A stretch of DNA of 64,000 bases from Curtobacterium sp. VKM Ac-1393 (GTDB lineage: Bacteria; Actinomycetota; Actinomycetes; Actinomycetales; Microbacteriaceae), in assembly GCF_015350995.1 (NCBI RefSeq), contig NZ_JADKRW010000007.1, forward strand, positions 229,803 to 293,802, in the 5' to 3' direction. Below, in pieces: positions 1 through 7,151 of this stretch (position 1 is its first letter; each line of letters opens with the position of its first letter). The notes beneath the pieces were generated by a model that worked only from the letters and a program-made list of their open reading frames with translations, ran no database searches and was not told the origin of the DNA. The position numbers and the translations under genes were made by a program.

Positions 1-564
1 AAGTCGACCCTGATCGAGGCGATCGCGTTGCGCTTCGGCATGTCAGCAGAGGGCGGCTCGACCCTGGCGAACCACTCGACGCGCCCGTCCGAGTCCGACC
101 TGTGGGAGCACATCGTCCTGCGGCGGGACTTCGGCGCTCCCCGCGGCGGGTTCTTCCTGCGAGCCGAGACCATGCACGGGTTCTTCACCTACCTCGAGGA
201 GCACCCCAACCACTCCCGCCCCGAGCCGGTCTTCCACGAGCGCAGCCACGGGGAGTCGTTCCTCGACTTCGTCATCGACCGTGCGCAGTGGCCGGGGCTC
301 TGGATCCTCGACGAGCCGGAGTCGGCGCTGTCGTTCTCCGGGTGCCTCACGCTCATCGCGCTGTTGCGGTCGATCGTCGACAGCGGCGTCGGGCAGGTCG
401 TGCTCTCGACGCACTCACCGGTCCTGGCGGCGTTCCCGGGTGCGACGATCCACGAGGTCGGCGAGTGGGGGTTCCGGCGCACCGAGTGGGACGACCTCGA
501 CCTGGTCCGCAACCAGCGCTCGTTCCTCGAGTCGCCGGAGCGGTACCTGCGGCACCTCGAGTGA
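1..564 (+). CDS. AAA family ATPase, 5' end cut by window edge
   Basis: The open frame runs in from base 1 and begins with the residues KSTLIEAIA, which is the second half of a Walker A (GKST) motif, so only the first residues of the protein are missing from the window. Further on there is a SHGESF stretch, like an ABC-type signature, then WILDEPESALSF, a Walker B with catalytic Glu, and LSTHSPVLAAFPGA, which carries the switch histidine. This set is typical of small soluble AAA/ABC-like predicted ATPases (COG3910 type) whose cellular role is not established. It ends 17 bases before the convergent methyltransferase gene. The family call is firm; the function is unknown. Confidence 0.8.
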   Translation, partial: KSTLIEAIALRFGMSAEGGSTLANHSTRPSESDLWEHIVLRRDFGAPRGGFFLRAETMHGFFTYLEEHPNHSRPEPVFHERSHGESFLDFVIDRAQWPGLWILDEPESALSFSGCLTLIALLRSIVDSGVGQVVLSTHSPVLAAFPGATIHEVGEWGFRRTEWDDLDLVRNQRSFLESPERYLRHLE

Positions 565-581
565 CCGCGCGGAGGCGGGTG

Positions 582-1214
582 CTACGCGGTGACCTTCGTC
601 AGCTGCAGCAGTCCGTCGCCGGCCGGCGAGAGCGCACTGCGCACCGCACCCGACGTCGACACCTCGGTGAGCAGCAGCCGGAAGTCGGTGGTCGCCCGGT
701 CCCGCTTGACCGGGTCGGCCACACGTCCGCGCCACAGCGCGTGCGGCACCAGGACGGTCCCACCGAGGCGCGCGAGCCGTAGCCCGTGCTCGACGTACTC
801 GATGACGTGCTCGGGGTCGGCGTCGACGAGCACGACGTCGTAGGACGCCTCGTTCATGCGGGGGAGCACCTGGTTCGCGCGGCCCGGGATCAGCCGGATG
901 CGCGCGGGCGCGGTTCCGGCGCTGATGTAGGCGTCGCGGGCGAACTGCTGGTGGTCGACCTCGACGTCGATCGTGGTCAGGGTCGCGTCCGGCGCGCCGC
1001 CGAGCAGGTACAGCCCGGAGACTCCCAGGCCCGTCCCGATCTCGATGATGCTCGTGGCGCGGGATGCTGCGGCGATGACACCGATCTGCGCACCGATCGC
1101 GGGCGAGATCGCCTCGACCCCGAGCTCCAGGGAGTGTTCACGTGCACGGGCGATCGCCTCGGACTCCGAGACGATGTCCTCGGCGAACTTCCAGTTCGAC
1201 TCTTTCTCTGACAC
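582..1214 (-). CDS. O-methyltransferase family protein
   Basis: About 210 residues with a class I SAM-binding fold. IIEIGTGLGVSGLYLL is motif I (glycine-rich loop), TTIDVEVDHQ supplies the acidic residue that binds the SAM ribose, and YDVVLVDADPEHVIEY matches the DxDxxxY-like region of the catechol O-methyltransferase-like group (methyltransferase_3). I chose the GTG at 1214 because GGAG lies 5 nt upstream; a GTG at 1220 is also open but is too close to that ribosome site. The related mycobacterial gene Rv1220c also sits beside the tatB/mrp neighbourhood. Substrate unknown; cytoplasmic. Confidence 0.8.
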   Translation of the reverse strand: MSEKESNWKFAEDIVSESEAIARAREHSLELGVEAISPAIGAQIGVIAAASRATSIIEIGTGLGVSGLYLLGGAPDATLTTIDVEVDHQQFARDAYISAGTAPARIRLIPGRANQVLPRMNEASYDVVLVDADPEHVIEYVEHGLRLARLGGTVLVPHALWRGRVADPVKRDRATTDFRLLLTEVSTSGAVRSALSPAGDGLLQLTKVTA

Positions 1215-1235
1215 GCACACTCCGTTCGGGTCACA

Positions 1236-1241
1236 ACTCTA
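1236..1241 (-). promoter_or_regulatory. -10 box (TAGAGT) of the O-methyltransferase gene
   Basis: TAGAGT on the minus strand lies about 20 nt before the preferred GTG start, giving a short leader that includes the GGAG ribosome site. Confidence 0.4.
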
Positions 1242-1265
1242 GGGGTGCATCGGAGCCGCACGGGT

Positions 1266-1271
1266 TAGGCT
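1266..1271 (+). promoter_or_regulatory. -10 box (TAGGCT) of tatB, leaderless type
   Basis: TAGGCT ends 7 nt before the GTG at 1279, so transcription should begin at or next to the start codon. No Shine-Dalgarno sequence is visible. Confidence 0.5.
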
Positions 1272-1278
1272 CGCTCAC

Positions 1279-1653
1279 GTGAACATCCCGCTCGACAAGA
1301 TCCTGATCATCGGGATCATTGCCGTGCTCTTGCTCGGGCCCCAGCGCCTGCCGATGTACGCCCAGAAGCTCGCCGAGTTCGTGAAGGCCGTCCGCCGGTT
1401 CGCCGACACCGCGAAGGAGCGGATGCGCGACGAGATGGGCCCCGAGTTCGACGACATCGAGTGGCAGAAGCTCGACCCGCGGCAGTACGACCCCCGCCGG
1501 ATCATCCGCGACGCGCTCCTCGACTCCGGCGGCGCCAGCAGCGCCGCAGCGGTCCAGACCGCGCAGGTGACGGCGTCAAAGGTGCGTGCGACGGCTCCCG
1601 TCGTGCCGTTGGCCGCGGGAGAAGCGCCACCCTTCGACGCGGAAGCGACCTGA
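1279..1653 (+). CDS. tatB: Sec-independent protein translocase subunit TatB
   Basis: 124 residues. One N-terminal membrane helix (about residues 5-20, ILIIGIIAVLLLGPQRLP) is followed by the hinge GPQRLP and an amphipathic helix (about 28-50, KLAEFVKAVRRFADTAKERM). The rest is a disordered tail rich in Ala, Thr and Val. This is the TatA/TatB architecture; the length and tail favour TatB, which recognises twin-arginine precursors with TatC at the plasma membrane. The usual GPE of the hinge reads GPQ here. The GTG start is fixed by the -10 box 7 nt upstream. Its position next to the O-methyltransferase and near mrp matches the mycobacterial arrangement, where tatB is Rv1224. Confidence 0.85.
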   Translation: MNIPLDKILIIGIIAVLLLGPQRLPMYAQKLAEFVKAVRRFADTAKERMRDEMGPEFDDIEWQKLDPRQYDPRRIIRDALLDSGGASSAAAVQTAQVTASKVRATAPVVPLAAGEAPPFDAEAT

Positions 1654-1667
1654 CGCCCGTCACGTGA

Positions 1668-1728
1668 CCACGAGGCGGACGGGAGGCCCGGTGCCAGCTG
1701 GCACCGGGCCACCCGTCCGCCTGTGGTG
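1668..1728. terminator. Long hairpin, bidirectional terminator-like; member of the GACGGGAGGCCC family
   Basis: Arms 1674-1695 and 1700-1721 pair over 22 bp with one mismatch around the centre AGCT. Pairing extends with one more mismatch to about 1668 and 1728. It lies exactly between the convergent tatB and chitinase genes. There is no U-tract, so it is an L-shaped actinobacterial terminator at best. Confidence 0.7.
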
Positions 1729-1732
1729 ACGA

Positions 1733-3019
1733 CTACTGCAGGTCGGCGAGGAAGCGGTCCGTCCAGGCGAGTGCCGGCGCGCTCGGGACGGAGCTGCAGG
1801 TGGACGACGCTGTGGTCGAGGCGCAGGGCGTGTCCCGGTCGAGCGACCAGTAGTGGATGCCGGCGAGGCCGTTCGCCTTGGCGTAGGCGGACAGGGTGTC
1901 GACGTCGGCGAGGGTGAAGACCTCGTCCGTGGTGTCGTTGACCCCGATCATCGGGGTGACCTCGATCTTCGACGACGCGATGCCGTACGTGTGCTGCAGG
2001 TTCGTGACGGCCTGGATCGACGACTTGCCCATCTGGCAGGTGGAGCCGGAGAGCACGCAGTTCGCGGCGGTCGCGCGGCCGAAGTCCATCGTCATGAGGT
2101 TGATCGTGTAGTTCGTCAGGTTCGACGCCTTGATCGCCTTCACGGTGGCGTCGCCGGTGCTGTTCAGTCCGCCGTACGAGCCGTCGCTGGCGGCGAGGGT
2201 CGCGAGCGTGAACGAGAAGCGCATGCCGGGGTACTTCGTCTGGGCGAGGGCCGCGGCGCTCACCAGGTTCTGCACGTCCGCGGCGGACTGCCCGCTCTCG
2301 ATGTCGAAGTCGACGCCGATCATGTGCGGGGTGGCGTAGCGCGCGATGAACGACTGCAGTGCCGCGCCCGAGCACTTGAACGAGCCGGCAGCGCCACCGG
2401 TGCTGACGATGTAGTTCACCCCGGCGGCGTCGAGCTTCGGGATGTTGGCGTTCGCGAAGGCATCCGCCGCGACGCCGCCCCAGTTCTCGCTGCCGCACGT
2501 GCCGGTCGCGAAGGCGAGGGTGATGGCCTTGAGGCCTGGCTCGCGGGTCGAGACCAGGCTGTTGCTCGAGCCGACCACCGGGATCCGTGAGCCGGTGACC
2601 GCGGTGTTCATGACGTTCGTGTTCCAGTCGAGGTTCACGGTGATGTCCTTGTACGGGCTGAACACCAGTCCCTTGGCAGTACCGCCGCTCCCGCCCGTGC
2701 CGGGGGTCGTCGTTCCCCCACCGGGAGGAGTGGTGCCGCCGCCGGTGCCGGTGCAGGCTCCGGTCGAGGTCCACGGCTGCCCGCTGCCCGTCGCCCCGGA
2801 GTGGGTCGCGGGCTCGTCACCCTGGGTCCACCAGTTCGCGGTGTAGTTCGTCCCGTTCTCGCTGACGGTGGCGCCGCCGTTGTAGGCGGTGCCGGCGCCC
2901 CACGCGGTGGCGCAGGTGGTGGCGGCGAGTGCCGGCGCTGCTGCGAGCGATCCCCCGGCGACGACCGCGGCGACGATCGTCGCCACGAGTCCTGATCGCA
3001 TTCGGCTCTTCTGGTTCAC
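1733..3019 (-). CDS. Secreted GH18 chitinase with CBM5/12 chitin-binding domain
   Basis: 428 residues. Signal peptide about 1-33 (positively charged start, hydrophobic stretch, cleavage near PALAA). CBM5/12 module about 36-89, with the aromatic chitin-binding core ANWWTQG and the closing W-STGAC. Thr/Pro/Gly linker about 90-114. GH18 barrel to the end, with the active-site strand GVDFDIE (Asp237, Asp239, acid/base Glu241). It should hydrolyse chitin outside the cell. The GTG at 3019 is supported by AGGAGA just upstream; the same frame stays open a further 266 codons, but those lack any signal peptide and overlap the next gene. An operator-like palindrome sits in its promoter. It interrupts a conserved tatB-mrp neighbourhood and is probably an accessory gene. 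Confidence 0.9.
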   Translation of the reverse strand: MNQKSRMRSGLVATIVAAVVAGGSLAAAPALAATTCATAWGAGTAYNGGATVSENGTNYTANWWTQGDEPATHSGATGSGQPWTSTGACTGTGGGTTPPGGGTTTPGTGGSGGTAKGLVFSPYKDITVNLDWNTNVMNTAVTGSRIPVVGSSNSLVSTREPGLKAITLAFATGTCGSENWGGVAADAFANANIPKLDAAGVNYIVSTGGAAGSFKCSGAALQSFIARYATPHMIGVDFDIESGQSAADVQNLVSAAALAQTKYPGMRFSFTLATLAASDGSYGGLNSTGDATVKAIKASNLTNYTINLMTMDFGRATAANCVLSGSTCQMGKSSIQAVTNLQHTYGIASSKIEVTPMIGVNDTTDEVFTLADVDTLSAYAKANGLAGIHYWSLDRDTPCASTTASSTCSSVPSAPALAWTDRFLADLQ

Positions 3020-3083
3020 ACGGTTCTCCTGTCCTCGGCCGGACGTCGTCGTCCGGTGGGTGGAGCCCAGGCGGTCACATTCC

Positions 3084-3109
3084 GCAAGGGCATTGTGCAA
3101 TGCCCTTGC
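3084..3109. promoter_or_regulatory. Perfect 12-bp inverted repeat, operator-like, at the chitinase promoter
   Basis: GCAAGGGCATTG (3084-3095) and its exact reverse complement (3098-3109) are separated by 2 bp. It begins directly downstream of the predicted chitinase -10 box, so it would cover the transcription start. This is the position expected for a repressor. The sequence does not resemble the DasR or Streptomyces chi-box motifs I know. Confidence 0.6.
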
Positions 3110-3139
3110 ATAATGCTCCGAGGTGGAACGACCTGTCCA
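3110..3139 (-). promoter_or_regulatory. Predicted chitinase promoter
   Basis: On the minus strand TGGACA (3134-3139) and CATTAT (3110-3115) are spaced by 18 bp, a reasonable housekeeping sigma-factor promoter. The leader to the GTG is about 85 nt and contains the inverted repeat and AGGAGA. Confidence 0.5.
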
Positions 3140-3183
3140 TGAACGAACACACAGGATGCGTCGAGCGGACCAGTGCCTCGAGG

Positions 3184-4032
3184 TCAGTCGCGGGTCGCCA
3201 CGATCGTGTACGTCGTCGGCATCCGGTCGCGGTCGTGCTCCGGCCAGGCCCACGACCCGGAGCCGGTGTCCTCCATTCGCGGGCTGAACCGCCAGGGCAG
3301 CGTGCGGCCCTCGTCCAGGCGGCGGAGGCGCAGCCCGGCACCGAGCAGGGCGTTCACGATCTCGGACAGCGGGTGCGGCCACTCGAACGTCCGGGAGTTC
3401 GCGACCGTGCCGTCGCCGGCGTAGGTGCCGGCGTCGTCCCACTGCTGCGCCGTGCCGTCGGGGAAGTACCGGTAGCGGGCGACGAGCTCGTCGGCGGACT
3501 CGTCCAGGGCGTAGAGCGCGGGGTGGCCGTCGCGGATGAAGAACACCCCGCCCGGACGCAGTAGCCCCGCGACCTGTGCGGCCCAACGGTCGAGGTCGGG
3601 GAGCCACGTGATCGTGCCGATGCTCGTGTAGACGACGTCGAAGTCGCCCGTCACCGCGGCCCGGGCGTCGAGCACGTCGGTCTCGACCCAGGTGACGTCG
3701 AGTCCGAGCCGCGTCGCGAGGCCGGCGGCGGAGGCGAGCGCCGCGGGGGAGAAGTCGACACCGGTCAGCCGGGCGCCCTCGCGAGCGAGCGACACGGTGT
3801 CGGTGCCGATGTGGCACTGCAGGTGGCAGACGTCGAGCCCCTCGAGCGATCCGTTCGGCAGCCAGGGGGTGAGCGCCGGCAGGTCGTCGCGCACGACGTC
3901 GGAGCGGTGCGCCGGGTCGGACAGCTCGTCGACGGCGTAGGCGCGTTCGTGGAGGGGGACGCGGTCGTCCCAGTTCGCGCGGTTCGTGTCGCGGGCGCGG
4001 TCCCAGCCGACGCTGACGTGATCCATGCTCAT
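3184..4032 (-). CDS. Class I SAM-dependent methyltransferase
   Basis: 282 residues. LDVCHLQCHIGTDTVSLAREG (about residues 66-86) is motif I of methyltransferase_11/25-type enzymes. LTGVDFSPAAL carries the ribose-binding Asp, FDVVYTSIGTITWLPDL is motif IV, and LLRPGGVFFIRDGHP is the post-IV strand. Substrate unknown; small-molecule methylation is likely. The ATG at 4032 lies 10 nt after the mrp stop, so it is probably read in the mrp operon; upstream in-frame codons fall inside mrp. It is the last gene before the chitinase and is separated from it by 164 nt. Confidence 0.75.
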   Translation of the reverse strand: MSMDHVSVGWDRARDTNRANWDDRVPLHERAYAVDELSDPAHRSDVVRDDLPALTPWLPNGSLEGLDVCHLQCHIGTDTVSLAREGARLTGVDFSPAALASAAGLATRLGLDVTWVETDVLDARAAVTGDFDVVYTSIGTITWLPDLDRWAAQVAGLLRPGGVFFIRDGHPALYALDESADELVARYRYFPDGTAQQWDDAGTYAGDGTVANSRTFEWPHPLSEIVNALLGAGLRLRRLDEGRTLPWRFSPRMEDTGSGSWAWPEHDRDRMPTTYTIVATRD

Positions 4033-4042
4033 GCTGACGAGC

Positions 4043-5203
4043 CTAGGACAGCGACAGGCCGAGCCTCCGTCCGGCCAGTCCGCGCCCCATCGTCGTGATG
4101 CCGTCGGCGATCGCGGCGAGGGCGACCGCCGCAGGGTCCTCCGGCGCACCGAGCACGACCGGCAGGCCGCTGTCCCCGCCCTCGCGCAGCGGCACCGACA
4201 GCGGCACGCTGCCGAGCACCGGCACGGGGGCGTCCTGTCCGCGGGACAGCCGTGCGGCGGTCTCGGCGCCGCCGCCCTCACCGAACAGGTGCAGGACCGA
4301 GCCGTCGGGCTGCACGAGGCCCGCCATGTTCTCGATGACCCCGATCACCCGCTGGCCGGTCTGGCGTGCGACGATCCCGCTGCGCTCGGCGACGTCGGCC
4401 GCGGCGGCCTGCGGGGTGGTGACGACGAGGACCTCGGCGTGCGGGAGGAGCTGGCCGACGGAGATCGCGACGTCGCCGGTGCCGGGTGGCAGGTCGAGCA
4501 GGAGCACGTCGAGGTCGCCGAAGAACACGTCGGTCAGGAACTGGTTCACCGTGCGGTGCAGCATCGGGCCGCGCCACGACACCGCGGTCGAGGCGTCGTC
4601 GACGAACATGCCGATCGACACGACCTTCACGTCGTGGGCGACGGGCGGCAGGATCATGCTGTCCACCCGGGTGGGACGGGGTGCGACACCGTGCTCGTCG
4701 GTCAGCCCCATCAGCCCGGGGATGCTGAAGCCGTGCACGTCGACGTCGACGACCCCGACCCGCAGGCCTCGGCGGGCGAGCGCGACGGCGAGGTTGGCGG
4801 TGACCGTCGACTTGCCGACACCGCCCTTGCCGCTCGTCACGGCGATGACGCGGGTGAGCGAGTCCGGGGTGAACTGGACGCCGCGAGGCCGGCCGGCCCG
4901 CAGACGTTCCGTGAGCGCAGCACGCGTCGCGGGGGCCATGACCGACACGTCGACGTCGACCGACGACACCCCGTCCACGGAACCGGCGGCGGCGCGCACG
5001 TCGCGCTCGATGGTGTCGGCGGCGGGGCACCCAACGATCGTGAGCTGCAGGTCGACGCGCACCGTGCCTCCCGGCTGCACGTCGACACCACGGATCATGT
5101 CGAGCTCCGTGACGGGCCGACGGATCTCGGGGTCGATCACGCGGCCGAGCGCCGCGAGGACGGCCGTGCCCAGCTGCTCGTCGGAGGGGACCGCGTCAGC
5201 CAC
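4043..5203 (-). CDS. mrp: Mrp/ApbC/NBP35-family iron-sulfur carrier ATPase
   Basis: 386 residues. An N-terminal MIP18/DUF59 domain (about 8-88) with conserved VGCP (Cys59) is followed by a deviant-Walker P-loop domain with GKGGVGKS at 125-132 and the switch DLPPGTGD near 238-244. Family members bind and transfer Fe-S clusters to apoproteins in the cytoplasm. The CxxC pair that carries the cluster in E. coli Mrp/ApbC is absent: the corresponding site after ENMAGLV reads QPDG (298-301). It overlaps the upstream DUF1003 gene by 8 nt and is co-transcribed with it. Confidence 0.88.
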   Translation of the reverse strand: MADAVPSDEQLGTAVLAALGRVIDPEIRRPVTELDMIRGVDVQPGGTVRVDLQLTIVGCPAADTIERDVRAAAGSVDGVSSVDVDVSVMAPATRAALTERLRAGRPRGVQFTPDSLTRVIAVTSGKGGVGKSTVTANLAVALARRGLRVGVVDVDVHGFSIPGLMGLTDEHGVAPRPTRVDSMILPPVAHDVKVVSIGMFVDDASTAVSWRGPMLHRTVNQFLTDVFFGDLDVLLLDLPPGTGDVAISVGQLLPHAEVLVVTTPQAAAADVAERSGIVARQTGQRVIGVIENMAGLVQPDGSVLHLFGEGGGAETAARLSRGQDAPVPVLGSVPLSVPLREGGDSGLPVVLGAPEDPAAVALAAIADGITTMGRGLAGRRLGLSLS

Positions 5204-5765
5204 GGGAGGAGTTGCCGGGCTCGTTCGCGTAGCCGGCGTCGTCGGCGTCGCGCCGGTCGAGTTCCTCGAGCAGCGAGCGCAGTTCGGCGCGGATGAAGTC
5301 CTTCGACGCCATGTCGCGCATCGCCAGACGGAGCGCCACGACCTCGCGCGCCAGGTACTCGGTGTCCGCCAGGTTGCGCTCGGCGCGCTGCCGGTCCTGC
5401 TCGAACTGCACGCGGTCGCGGTCGTCCTGCCGGTTCTGCGCGAGCAGGATCAGCGGGGCGGCGTACGAGGCCTGCAGGGAGAGCACGAGGGTCAGCGCGG
5501 TGAAGCCGATCGCCGCCGAGTCGAACTGCCACGGCTTCGGCGCGAGGGTGTTGTAGCCCATCCAGACCACGCAGAACAGGGTGAGGCCGATGAGGAACCA
5601 CGGCGTGCCCATGCCCCGCGCGATGCCCTCGGTCGCGCGACCGAACGTGTCACCGCGGCCGCCGCGACGGCGGGTCGGGAGCACACGCGTGCGCATGCCC
5701 TTGGGGGAGTCGAGGCGGACGTCGGAGCGCTCGCGATCGCGACGGTTCTCATCCGTTCGGGCCAC
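5196..5765 (-). CDS. DUF1003 family membrane protein
   Basis: 189 residues. A basic N-terminal region is followed by two membrane helices (about 65-85, WFLIGLTLFCVVWMGYN, and about 95-117, AAIGFTALTLVLSLQASYAAP), a charged coiled-coil-like segment (QNRQDDRDRVQFEQDRQRAE) and an acidic C-terminus. The pattern around the two helices and the QASYAAPLILLAQNRQ segment is the DUF1003 signature. No biochemical role is established. It overlaps mrp by 8 nt and the upstream MgtE-N/CBS gene by 17 nt, so translation is coupled. Confidence 0.85.
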   Translation of the reverse strand: MARTDENRRDRERSDVRLDSPKGMRTRVLPTRRRGGRGDTFGRATEGIARGMGTPWFLIGLTLFCVVWMGYNTLAPKPWQFDSAAIGFTALTLVLSLQASYAAPLILLAQNRQDDRDRVQFEQDRQRAERNLADTEYLAREVVALRLAMRDMASKDFIRAELRSLLEELDRRDADDAGYANEPGNSSRG

Positions 5766-7068
5766 GGGTGGTCCTCCTTCCCGTCGTCACGGGTGTCTTG
5801 CGCGGGCGTTGGCGTGGAAGCGGTGAGGGTTCCCCCTCGCCCTGACTTCGCCAGTCGTCCGGCAGGACGTGGTCGAGGACATCGTCGATCGTCACCACCC
5901 CGACGAGGCGGTGGGCGTCGTCGACCACGGGGACGGACAGCAGGTTGTAGGTCGCCATCACGCGGGTGACCTCGGCGGCGCTCGCGTCGACCCGGACCGG
6001 CTCGGTCTGCTGGTCGATGAGTGTGCCGAGCCGCTCGTTCGGCGGGTAGCGGAGCATCCGCTGGAAGTGCACCAGCCCGAGGAACCGACCGGTCGGCGGC
6101 TCGTACGGCGGCAGCGTGACGCAGACCGCGGCGCCGAGCACCGGGGCGAGGTCGTGGCGGCGGACGAGCGCGAGCCCCTCGGCGACGGTGGCGTCGGCCG
6201 AGACGATGACGGGCTCGGTGGTCATCAGACCACCGGCCGTGTCCGGCTCGTACTCCAGGAGCATGCGGACGTCCTGCGCCTCTTCCGGCTCCATGAGCTG
6301 CAGGAGCGCCTCGCTCCGTTCGTCGGAGAACTGCGCGAGGACGTCGGCAGCGTCGTCCGGCTGCATCTGGTCGAGGACGTCGGCCGCGCGGGCATCCTCG
6401 AGCCGCGACAGGATCTCGACGCGCTCCTGGTCGGGCATCTCCTCGAGGACGTCGGCGAGCCGGTCGTCCGGCAGCTCCTCGGCGACCTCGAACCGGCGCT
6501 CTTCGGGCAGGTCGAGCAGGGTGCTCGCGAGGTCGGCCGGCACCAGGTCGGAGTACGCGGCGATGACGTGCTCGGCGGACTGTGCCTCGCCGGGGAGCTC
6601 GTCCTCGGTGACCTCGTTCCACGTCGCGAACGTCGTCGGGCCCTTGCCGAACGGCGACGGCGTGGTCTTCGGCTTGCGGAGGAAGAGCTGCGCGACCTCC
6701 CAGTCGCCCTGCCCGCGGTCCTCGATCGCGACGTCCTCGATGGTGGCGCGGATCCGCTGGTTCTTGATGAGCACCTTGCGGCCGAGCATCTCGGCGATCA
6801 CCCGGACCTCGCCGCCGCGCTGCTCGAAGCGGCGCATGTTGACGAGCCCAGTGGTGATGACCTGGCCGGCACCGATCGAGGTGATCCGGCCGACGCTGAC
6901 GAAGATGCGGCGCTTGCCCGGCACCTCGACGATCAACCCCACGACGTGCGGGGGATCAGCCCGGCGGTAGACCACCAGGACGTCCCGGACCTTGCCCACG
7001 CGGTCGCCCGCGGGGTCGAAGACGGAGCACCCGGCGAGGCGGGCGACGAAGACCTTCGTGGCGCTCAC
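5749..7068 (-). CDS. MgtE N-domain/CBS protein lacking a channel domain
   Basis: 439 residues. An N-terminal PRC-barrel-like part (about 1-70, FVARLAGCSVFDPAGDRVGKVRDV) is followed by the superhelical MgtE N domain (about 150-270, with repeated LDLPEERRFEVAEELPDDRLADVLEEMP-like units) and two CBS motifs (about 290-410, ending in VGVVTIDDVLDHVLPDDW). The transmembrane Mg2+ channel of true MgtE is absent, so it is a soluble sensor or regulator rather than a transporter. The GTG at 7068 follows a TACGCT -10 box by 7 nt. First gene of a four-gene minus-strand operon with DUF1003, mrp and the methyltransferase. Confidence 0.82.
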   Translation of the reverse strand: MSATKVFVARLAGCSVFDPAGDRVGKVRDVLVVYRRADPPHVVGLIVEVPGKRRIFVSVGRITSIGAGQVITTGLVNMRRFEQRGGEVRVIAEMLGRKVLIKNQRIRATIEDVAIEDRGQGDWEVAQLFLRKPKTTPSPFGKGPTTFATWNEVTEDELPGEAQSAEHVIAAYSDLVPADLASTLLDLPEERRFEVAEELPDDRLADVLEEMPDQERVEILSRLEDARAADVLDQMQPDDAADVLAQFSDERSEALLQLMEPEEAQDVRMLLEYEPDTAGGLMTTEPVIVSADATVAEGLALVRRHDLAPVLGAAVCVTLPPYEPPTGRFLGLVHFQRMLRYPPNERLGTLIDQQTEPVRVDASAAEVTRVMATYNLLSVPVVDDAHRLVGVVTIDDVLDHVLPDDWRSQGEGEPSPLPRQRPRKTPVTTGRRTTRGPNG

Positions 7069-7075
7069 CCGACCC

Positions 7076-7081
7076 AGCGTA
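7076..7081 (-). promoter_or_regulatory. -10 box (TACGCT) of the MgtE-N/CBS operon, leaderless type
   Basis: TACGCT on the minus strand ends 7 nt before the GTG at 7068. Confidence 0.5.
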
Positions 7082-7139
7082 GTCGGTTGCGTGCTGCTGC
7101 TTCCCCGGCGGTGCACGTGCGATCGCAAGGTGTGCGGTG

Positions 7140-7145
7140 AATGAT
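7140..7145 (+). promoter_or_regulatory. -10 box (AATGAT) of the general stress protein gene
   Basis: AATGAT ends 6 nt before the GTG at 7152, which argues for that start rather than an ATG at 7137. Confidence 0.35.
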
Positions 7146-7151
7146 GGCTGT

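Noticed and set aside
3020..3817. 266-codon upstream extension of the chitinase frame
   Set aside because: It lacks a signal peptide at the start, crosses the promoter and operator, and overlaps the methyltransferase on the same strand.
3184..4281. Methyltransferase starting at 4281
   Set aside because: That would overlap mrp by 239 nt; the ATG at 4032 gives the normal domain start.
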